Shown: positions 6,362 to 10,902 of the stretch, piece by piece
Numbering within the stretch: the first letter of the stretch is position 1
How the letters are laid out: every line of letters begins with the position of its first letter
Source: Oleiagrimonas sp964566965
Lineage (GTDB): Bacteria > Pseudomonadota > Gammaproteobacteria > Xanthomonadales > Rhodanobacteraceae
NCBI GenBank assembly: GCA_964566965.1
Contig: CAZMKO010000080.1
Coordinates: 1 to 10,902 of the forward strand
Length of the DNA stretch: 10,902 bases
Direction of reading: 5' to 3'
Notes under the pieces: model-generated
Databases searched by the model: none
The model's input: only the letters and a program-made list of their open reading frames with translations
What the model was told of the DNA's origin: nothing
Translations under genes and position numbers: made by a program

Positions 6362-6485
6362 GGCACCCCGAAGAACCTGGATTTTCATCAAGGCCACCGC
6401 AGGAGCGTTGGAAGGCGCGACCGGCAACGCGGAAATGGCGCGTCTTGCCGCAAGGCCGGATCGCGGCTTCCACCGCTCCCACAAC
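6361..6485 (-). repeat. Diverged third copy of the compound repeat, inverted
   Basis: Read on the minus strand this follows the 161-bp repeat, with scattered substitutions and small indels. The arm GGGCACCCCGAAGAACCTGG matches the reverse complement of the right end. CATCAAGGCCACC, GGAAGGCGCGACCGGCAACGC and GATCGCGGCTTCC are shared blocks. The two inner REP units are at 6399-6422 (+) and 6459-6483 (-). Similarity is lost past about 6485, so the distal outer arm is missing or decayed; GGCACTCGGAAAA at 6493-6505 may be a remnant of another arm. It begins within the transporter's TAG stop and lies between genes that converge from both sides. Confidence 0.75.
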
Positions 6486-6591
6486 GGAATGAGGCACTCG
6501 GAAAATCAGGTCGACTTTTGTTGTGGGGGCGGCGCCACAGGGAAAACCCGATCCCGGAACACGACGATCAGGCATCCGCGGTGCCGGCTTC

Positions 6592-7188
6592 TCATGGTGC
6601 CGCCGGTACCGCGCCCGCCGCCGGCCAATCGGTGTCGCCGACGCGTTTGAGCGTCATCTCGAAAAAGTCCACCGATTTGCCATTGGGCAGCTTGCGTACC
6701 CCCACTTCATGCCAGGTGTCATCGGAAATGGTCGCCGTATAGTGGATGGTGGTCGGTCCGGCCTTGATCTCCCACGCGAAACCGTCGTCGGTCAGGGTCA
6801 GCGGAAATTTTCCTTCCCGCCCCTGCGCATACGACTGCATGTGATAAGCCTTGGTCGCGGGGTCGTAGGAAACCACACCCAGCGCCTGGAAGCCGACCCG
6901 GCCGTCGGAGTTGTAGCCCCGCCCCTCCATCACCAGCACGGCGCCGTCGAGGAGTGGCCCGACGCGTTCGGTCTGCGTGATCGTGTGCGACTGGCCGCCC
7001 ATGTCGATGTGCGCCTGGCCACGCCAGATACCGTGCAGGTGTGCCAGCGGGGTCATGGCCGCCTTCTCGGCCTTCACCAGCCGGGACGGGTCGGGCGCGT
7101 GGTGTGGCGGTTCCGCGGCGAATGCGGTGCCGACGGCAAGACCGGACAGCAGCACGCTGGCGACAACGGATGACAAGACATGACGCAT
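6592..7188 (-). CDS. Exported protein of unknown function (DUF1579-like at most)
   Basis: The 198-residue protein starts at the ATG at 7188, with GGAGGG (7195-7200) six bases upstream. Residues 1-24 form a clear signal peptide (MRHVLSSVV, hydrophobic core, AFA/AE cleavage). The mature part has HGIWRGQAHIDMGG (52-65), ERVGPLLDGAVLVMEGRGY (74-92), and LGVVSYDPATKAYHMQSYA (103-121), then alternating strands. That pattern suggests a small beta-barrel of the lipocalin or DUF1579 kind, whose members also carry a G-x-W motif and a D-x-x-x-x-x-Y/F strand. I do not recognise a specific family and make no functional claim. It lies 99 bases downstream of the ybiI-like gene on the same strand, and repeat copy 3 follows it. 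Confidence 0.85.
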   Translation of the reverse strand: MRHVLSSVVASVLLSGLAVGTAFAAEPPHHAPDPSRLVKAEKAAMTPLAHLHGIWRGQAHIDMGGQSHTITQTERVGPLLDGAVLVMEGRGYNSDGRVGFQALGVVSYDPATKAYHMQSYAQGREGKFPLTLTDDGFAWEIKAGPTTIHYTATISDDTWHEVGVRKLPNGKSVDFFEMTLKRVGDTDWPAAGAVPAAP

Positions 7189-7267
7189 GGCGATCCCTCC
7201 GTATGAATACGGCATCAGGGTCGCCGTTCCAGCGGCCCGCGGACAGTCGCTGTCGTCATGCGTGCGC

Positions 7268-7283
7268 GGTGACAACCGTCACC
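7268..7283 (-). terminator. Stem-loop just after the ybiI stop
   Basis: GGTGAC (7268-7273) and GTCACC (7278-7283) form a perfect 6-bp stem with a 4-base loop, four bases past the ybiI stop on the minus strand. No T-run follows. It may mark a transcript end or a processing site before the downstream exported-protein gene. Confidence 0.35.
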
Positions 7284-7287
7284 CGCC

Positions 7288-7554
7288 TCACCGCAACTGG
7301 CTGTCCTTGCTGCCACGGCGGTTGTAGCCGCTGAAGGCACCGTGCTCGCGATCGAACGCTTCCTGGCAGGCAACACAAAGGTGCACGCCGGGGATGGCCT
7401 TGCGGCGCGCCTCGGGAATGGGTGCGTCGCACTCCTCGCAATGCGTCAGAGACGGACCCTTGCGCATCTGGCTGCGCACACGCTTGACCGCGTCTGCCAC
7501 GGTCGCGTCGATTTGATCGTTGACGGCGTTGTCGCCGGCCCAACCGGTGGCCAT
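7288..7554 (-). CDS. ybiI: DksA/TraR family C4 zinc-finger protein, YbiI-like
   Basis: The 88-residue protein matches Escherichia coli YbiI as I remember it, end to end: MATGWAGDNAVNDQI at the start, CEECDAPIPEARRKAIPGV in the middle, and the invariant GYNRRGSKDSQLR tail. A four-cysteine zinc site is complete at Cys39, Cys42, Cys60 and Cys63. The ATG at 7554 has GGAGG five bases upstream (7560-7564); the frame is open to 7737 but lacks family similarity there. DksA/TraR proteins can act in the RNA polymerase secondary channel. YbiI lacks most of the long coiled coil of DksA, so any transcriptional role is inferred. The gene is divergent from emrB, with a structured leader in between. Confidence 0.92.
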   Translation of the reverse strand: MATGWAGDNAVNDQIDATVADAVKRVRSQMRKGPSLTHCEECDAPIPEARRKAIPGVHLCVACQEAFDREHGAFSGYNRRGSKDSQLR

Positions 7555-7610
7555 GTCGTCCTCCGCACGCCCTGCCCGGGCAATCGATGTCACTGTGGTC
7601 AGAATATGTG

Positions 7611-7682
7611 GGCAATCACGGGGATTCAAACCCCGGTACCGGCGGTCGCGAGACCGCGACGGCCCGCTTGCGCGGGATCGCC
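7611..7682 (-). other. Cloverleaf-like potential RNA fold in the ybiI leader
   Basis: On the minus strand GGCGATC (7676-7682) can pair with GATTGCC (7611-7617) and enclose three hairpins: CCCGC/GCGGG (7663-7676), GCGGTC/GACCGC (7642-7657) and CGGGG/CCCCG (7619-7635) with a TTTGAAT loop. One closing pair is G-U on the minus strand and A-C on the plus strand, which favours the minus transcript, that of ybiI. Base 7676 is claimed by two stems. It is not a recognisable tRNA: there is no 7-base anticodon loop, no D-loop GG and no CCA. GC-rich DNA makes chance hairpins common. Confidence 0.3.
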
Positions 7683-7756
7683 GGACATACCCCAGGTGTT
7701 GACAACCGCCCCAGATCGGGCACCCTGTCCGCTCCATTACCTGTCATGGCATACAT

Positions 7757-9277
7757 TTGCACGAGGCCGACTTTCGCCCCCCCAACATGGCCCTGACGAC
7801 CGTCGGCCTCGGGCTGGCGACGTTCATGCGCGTGCTCGACACCACCATCGCCAACGTGTCGCTACCAACCATCGCCGGCAACCTCGGCAAAAGTTACGAT
7901 CAGGCCACCTGGGTCATCACCTCGTTTGCCGTGTGCATGGCCATCACCCTGCCCTTGACCGGCTACCTCAGCCGCCGCTTCGGCCAAAAACGCCTGTTCG
8001 TGTCCTGCACCCTGCTGTTCTCACTGGCCTCGCTGATGTGCGGCCTGTCGCACTCGATGGGCATGTTGCTGTTTTTTCGCGCCATCCAGGGCGCGGTCTC
8101 CGGGCCCATGTACCCGGTCACGCAGAGCCTGATGATCGCCACCTACCCCAAGGACAAGCGCGGCATGGCGCTGGCACTCATCGGCATGATCACCATCGTG
8201 GCGCCGATCGTCGGCCCGGTGCTGGGCGGCTGGATCACCAGCAGCTATTCCTGGGAATGGATCTTCCTCATCAACGTGCCCATCGGCATTTTCTGCAGCG
8301 TGGTGGCCGCCACCCAGCTGGCCGGCATGCAGGAGAAAATCGAGCGACCGCGCATGGATTACGTGGGGCTGGTCTCGCTGATCATCGGCGTCGGCGCCCT
8401 GCAGATCCTGCTCGACAAGGGCAACGACGCGGACTGGTTCCACTCCACCACCATCGTGGTGCTGGCCATCGTCTCGGCGATCGCGTTGGCGGTGTTCCTG
8501 ATCTGGGAGCTGACCGATGACGATCCCATCGTCGACCTGCGCCTGTTCCGGCACCGCAATTTCGCCGCCGGCACGCTGGTGCTGGTGCTTTCCTATGCCG
8601 CTTTCTTCGGCATGGGCCTGCTGCTGCCGCTGTGGATGCAACGGGTGCTGGACTACGATGCGCTGTGGGCGGGGCTGGCCAGCGCGCCGGTGGGCTTATT
8701 TCCCATCCTGCTGACCTTCTTCGTCGGCAAGTACGGGCCGCGCATGGACCTGCGCCTGCTGGCCGGCATCGCCTTCCTGGTATTCGGCGCCACCAGTCTG
8801 ACCTACGCCGGTTTCAACGCCCAGGTCGGGTTCCGTTCGGTGGCCATGGTGCGGCTGTTCCAGGGCTTCGGCACGGCCCTGTTCTTCATGCCGGTGCTGA
8901 CCATCCTGCTCTCGGACCTGGAAGGCAAGGAAATCGCCGCCGGTTCGGGCACCTCGACGTTCCTGCGCACGCTGGGCGGCAGTTTTTCGGCGTCCATCAT
9001 CACCTTCCTGTGGGACCGCGGCGCGGTGGCCCACCATGTGGACCTGATCGCCCACATCAATCCCTACAACCCGCTGGCCATGGACACCCTCCAGCACGCG
9101 ATGCCGGGCAACACGCATCAGGCGCTGGCGTCGGTCAACGCGACCATCACCCAGCAAAGTTTCCAGATGTCGTTCAACGACATCATGCAGGTTCTGGGCC
9201 TGATCCTGCTGGCCCTGATTCCGATCCTTTTCCTGACCCGGCCACCGTTCGACGGCGGCCGGCGTGGCAAGGCCTGA
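7757..9277 (+). CDS. emrB: EmrB/QacA-type 14-TM drug:proton antiporter (DHA2)
   Basis: The roughly 506-residue inner-membrane exporter matches EmrB throughout. LDTTIANVSLP (27-37) is DHA motif D1, with Asp28 in the first span. GYLSRRFGQKRLF (69-81) is motif A, and APIVGPVLGGWI (149-160) is the antiporter motif C, followed by WEWIFLINVPIGIF. The periplasmic-loop segment near HINPYNPLAMDTLQ and the LTRPPF C-terminus are EmrB-like. EmrB normally works with the adaptor EmrA and an outer-membrane TolC-type channel; neither is encoded here. The start is unsettled: TTG 7757 keeps the FRPPNMAL lead-in but has no ribosome-binding site. ATG 7787 is shorter. ATG 7746 would be in frame only if the run of seven C at 7777-7783 had one more. 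It ends six bases from the convergent transporter gene. Confidence 0.9.
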   Translation: MHEADFRPPNMALTTVGLGLATFMRVLDTTIANVSLPTIAGNLGKSYDQATWVITSFAVCMAITLPLTGYLSRRFGQKRLFVSCTLLFSLASLMCGLSHSMGMLLFFRAIQGAVSGPMYPVTQSLMIATYPKDKRGMALALIGMITIVAPIVGPVLGGWITSSYSWEWIFLINVPIGIFCSVVAATQLAGMQEKIERPRMDYVGLVSLIIGVGALQILLDKGNDADWFHSTTIVVLAIVSAIALAVFLIWELTDDDPIVDLRLFRHRNFAAGTLVLVLSYAAFFGMGLLLPLWMQRVLDYDALWAGLASAPVGLFPILLTFFVGKYGPRMDLRLLAGIAFLVFGATSLTYAGFNAQVGFRSVAMVRLFQGFGTALFFMPVLTILLSDLEGKEIAAGSGTSTFLRTLGGSFSASIITFLWDRGAVAHHVDLIAHINPYNPLAMDTLQHAMPGNTHQALASVNATITQQSFQMSFNDIMQVLGLILLALIPILFLTRPPFDGGRRGKA

Positions 9278-9283
9278 AGCGCC

Positions 9284-10810
9284 TCAGCCGTCCTCGGAAA
9301 AACGCCGCGGCGTGACCAGCACCGCCAGCAGCAACAATACCGCCACGACCACACCGGCGACATACAGGTGCGAGGTGGCGATGCCGATGGTGTCGCGCAG
9401 GTAATCACGGGCGCCGGCCGGCAAAGTCGCGCTTTGCAGGGTATCGATGACCTTGTTGATGTCACGGGGCACGCTGTCGCGCCATGCGTCCGGCGCGTGC
9501 GCCAGGCGTTCGCGCAGCGTGGCGTTGAAGATGGCGCCCATCAGCGCCGCGCCGAGGCTGGAGCCCAGATAGCGCGAAAACATGTTGGCACCGGTGACCA
9601 CGCCTCGGCGGTCCCAGCCCACCACCGATTGCACGCCCACCAGCAGCGGCGTGGACAGCAACCCGAAACCGGCGCCCAGCAGCACGGTGTCGGCCACGGC
9701 CAGCCAGACCGGTACCGGCCGCGGAAACAGCGCGAACACGACGGTGGCCAGCACGATCAGGGCTGCCCCGACCAGAGCCGTCTGGCGAAAGCCGATACGC
9801 ATGTAGAGGCGGCCGGAAAAAGACGACGCCAGCGGCCAGCCGATGCTCATGCTGGCCAGCACCAGCCCGGAGCCGATCGCACCCAGGCCCAGCACCGACT
9901 GCGCGAACGTGGGCAAATAGGCATTGGGCGCCATCATCACCACGCCCATACCGACGGTGGCCAGGTTGGCCCCGCCAAGTACCCGCCGTCGCCACAGCCA
10001 GCCCGGCATGATCGGTTCGCTGGCATGGCGTTCCACCCACACCAGGGCAGCCGCCAGCACGACGACACCGGCGAGGATGCCGACACTGGCGGGTGACAGC
10101 CACGGCCAACTTTGCCCACCCTGCAGCAACCCGAAGATCAGCAGCCCGCCGGTGGCCAGGATCAGTGCGGCACCGGCATAGTCGATGGCATGTTCGCGCG
10201 GGACCACGCGCTCGTGCAGGAACGCCACCAGCAACCCCATGGCCGCCGCGCCGATGGGCAAGTTGATAAGGAATATCCAGCGCCAGGACACGTATTCGGC
10301 GAACGCGCCGCCCAGTACCGGCCCGACGATCGCCGCCACACCCCAGACGCTGGACAGCCAGCCCTGGATGGCGGCCCGTTCACGCACCGAATACAGGTCC
10401 CCGGCCAAGGTCGCCACCGTGGCCATGATGGAACCGGCGCCAATCCCCTGCAGGCCACGGAACACCACCAATGCCGGCATGCTCCAGGCCACCGCGCATG
10501 CCGTCGAGCCGACCAGAAACACCGTCGCGCCGACCAGCAGGATGATCTTGCGGCCGAACAGATCGGCCAGCTTGCCGTACACGGGGATGGTCACCGTCTG
10601 CGCCAGCAGGTAAATCGAAAACACCCAGCTGAACAGCGAGAACCCACCCAGGTCACCGACGATCTGGGGAATGGCGGTGGACACGATGGTGGTGTCCATG
10701 GCCGCCAGCATCATGGTGCACATCAGGGCGGCCAGGATCCAGGGGCGCTGGTCCGGCCGGCCCCCGTTGCCGGTGTCGGTGCGGGCGGGTGCGACGGTCG
10801 AGGAGGTCAT
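9284..10810 (-). CDS. 14-TM MFS multidrug exporter (DHA2/MDR type)
   Basis: This 508-residue inner-membrane transporter starts at the ATG at 10810 (MTSSTVAPART). The frame stays open to 10861, but those codons translate a REP palindrome and add no family sequence. AAMDTTIVSTAIPQI (36-50) is motif D1, GKLADLFGRKIIL (79-91) is motif A, and AAIVGPVLGGAF (159-170) is motif C, then SWRWIFLINLPIGAA. These place it in the proton-coupled drug:H+ antiporter group with 14 spans. It resembles MDR-type exporters more than EmrB, so it is not a simple duplicate of the gene at 7757. No Shine-Dalgarno precedes the start. TACCCT lies six bases upstream, and a leaderless mRNA is possible, though no -35 box supports this. 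The substrate is unknown. Confidence 0.92.
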   Translation of the reverse strand: MTSSTVAPARTDTGNGGRPDQRPWILAALMCTMMLAAMDTTIVSTAIPQIVGDLGGFSLFSWVFSIYLLAQTVTIPVYGKLADLFGRKIILLVGATVFLVGSTACAVAWSMPALVVFRGLQGIGAGSIMATVATLAGDLYSVRERAAIQGWLSSVWGVAAIVGPVLGGAFAEYVSWRWIFLINLPIGAAAMGLLVAFLHERVVPREHAIDYAGAALILATGGLLIFGLLQGGQSWPWLSPASVGILAGVVVLAAALVWVERHASEPIMPGWLWRRRVLGGANLATVGMGVVMMAPNAYLPTFAQSVLGLGAIGSGLVLASMSIGWPLASSFSGRLYMRIGFRQTALVGAALIVLATVVFALFPRPVPVWLAVADTVLLGAGFGLLSTPLLVGVQSVVGWDRRGVVTGANMFSRYLGSSLGAALMGAIFNATLRERLAHAPDAWRDSVPRDINKVIDTLQSATLPAGARDYLRDTIGIATSHLYVAGVVVAVLLLLAVLVTPRRFSEDG

Positions 10811-10832
10811 GCGGCTAGGGTAAGGGCGAAAT

Positions 10833-10846
10833 CCGCCGTATGGCGG
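10833..10846. other. Small hairpin upstream of the minus-strand MFS gene
   Basis: CCGCC (10833-10837) pairs with GGCGG (10842-10846) around GTAT. It lies 22 bases upstream of the start at 10810, between that start and the REP. It may be an operator half-site pair or chance in GC-rich DNA. Confidence 0.2.
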
Positions 10847-10848
10847 GA

Positions 10849-10875
10849 CCATCGCGGCCATGGGCCGCTCCCACA
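10849..10875 (-). repeat. REP-like palindrome (CCAT loop variant), inverted
   Basis: On the minus strand this is base-for-base the 27-base element at 69-95. It lies upstream of the minus-strand MFS gene, as the element at 69 lies upstream of the S10 gene, so in both places the REP precedes a coding start and not a 3' end. Confidence 0.75.
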
Positions 10876-10902
10876 GGGCACCTCGAAAAACGCCCGATCG
10901 TG
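10876..10902 (+). repeat. Left end of the 161-bp compound repeat (partial, cut by window end)
   Basis: These 27 bases equal 1811-1837 and 2910-2936, starting at the arm GGGCACCTCGAAAAAC. The bases before it differ (CACA, not CTGTG), so the left junction is again different from the full copies. The rest lies beyond the window. Confidence 0.85.

Noticed and set aside
5285..6484. Long minus-strand open frame opposite the peptide transporter
   Set aside because: Its Gln/His/Arg-rich translation is a typical shadow of a membrane-protein gene, and it starts inside a repeat.
7611..7682. A genuine tRNA gene
   Set aside because: The anticodon hairpin has only a 4-base loop, there is no D-loop GG, no CCA, and position 56 of the T loop is T and not C. 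Kept only as a structured-leader candidate.
9368..10096. Plus-strand open frame opposite the MFS gene at 9284-10810
   Set aside because: Its low-complexity His/Gln/Arg-rich composition and complete overlap with a clear family member mark it as a shadow frame.
1..10902. CRISPR array, toxin-antitoxin pair, prophage or defence system
   Set aside because: The repeats are not regularly spaced short units, and every substantial gene has a housekeeping, transport or enzyme assignment or is a lone exported protein. Nothing resembles these systems.

Overview
The window is GC-rich DNA from a gammaproteobacterium, most likely Xanthomonadales/Lysobacterales and perhaps Rhodanobacteraceae (Rhodanobacter, Dyella, Luteibacter and relatives). 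The evidence is high-GC codon use, the mix of a bacterial S10 peptidase, a DUF3014 protein, a YbiI-type zinc finger and POT and DHA2 transporters, and many REP-like palindromes of the form GTRGGAGCGGC-loop-GCCGCGAT between genes. The family placement is inference; no rRNA or marker gene is present.

Layout: (1) 1-192 holds a repeat end and a REP hairpin. (2) 193-1707 (+) is a secreted S10 serine carboxypeptidase. (3) 1708-2007 is a repeat-filled intergenic stretch with a post-stop hairpin, a solo repeat arm, a 161-bp compound repeat and a REP. (4) 2008-2793 (-) is an exported COG4798-like methyltransferase-fold protein. (5) 2794-3118 is a divergent intergenic region with a second, apparently identical copy of the 161-bp repeat. 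(6) 3119-3871 (+) is a membrane-anchored SAM methyltransferase. (7) 3872-4705 (-) is a DUF3014 protein whose stop codon abuts that of the methyltransferase. (8) 4841-6361 (+) is a POT/PTR2 peptide:proton symporter. (9) 6361-6485 is a diverged, inverted third copy of the repeat. (10) 6592-7188 (-) is an exported protein of unknown function, and 7288-7554 (-) is a ybiI-like DksA/TraR zinc-finger gene upstream of it. (11) 7757-9277 (+) is an EmrB-type 14-TM drug exporter, converging on 9284-10810 (-), a second 14-TM MFS exporter. (12) 10811-10902 carries a REP and the left end of another repeat copy, cut by the window edge.

The genes look like single-gene transcription units in alternating orientation, not one operon or one pathway. 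A loose theme is envelope function: an exported peptidase, a peptide importer, exported or anchored methyltransferases and two drug exporters. I see no toxin-antitoxin, CRISPR, phage, secretion or biosynthetic system. The most interesting signal is the repeat family. It has a REPIN-like core (two inverted REPs with compensatory stem changes) inside a second pair of inverted arms. It occurs as two 161-bp direct copies bracketing one gene, one diverged inverted copy, and fragments at both window edges. Other points worth checking are the uncertain start of emrB next to a run of seven C, a cloverleaf-like fold in the ybiI leader, and the exported methyltransferase-fold protein.
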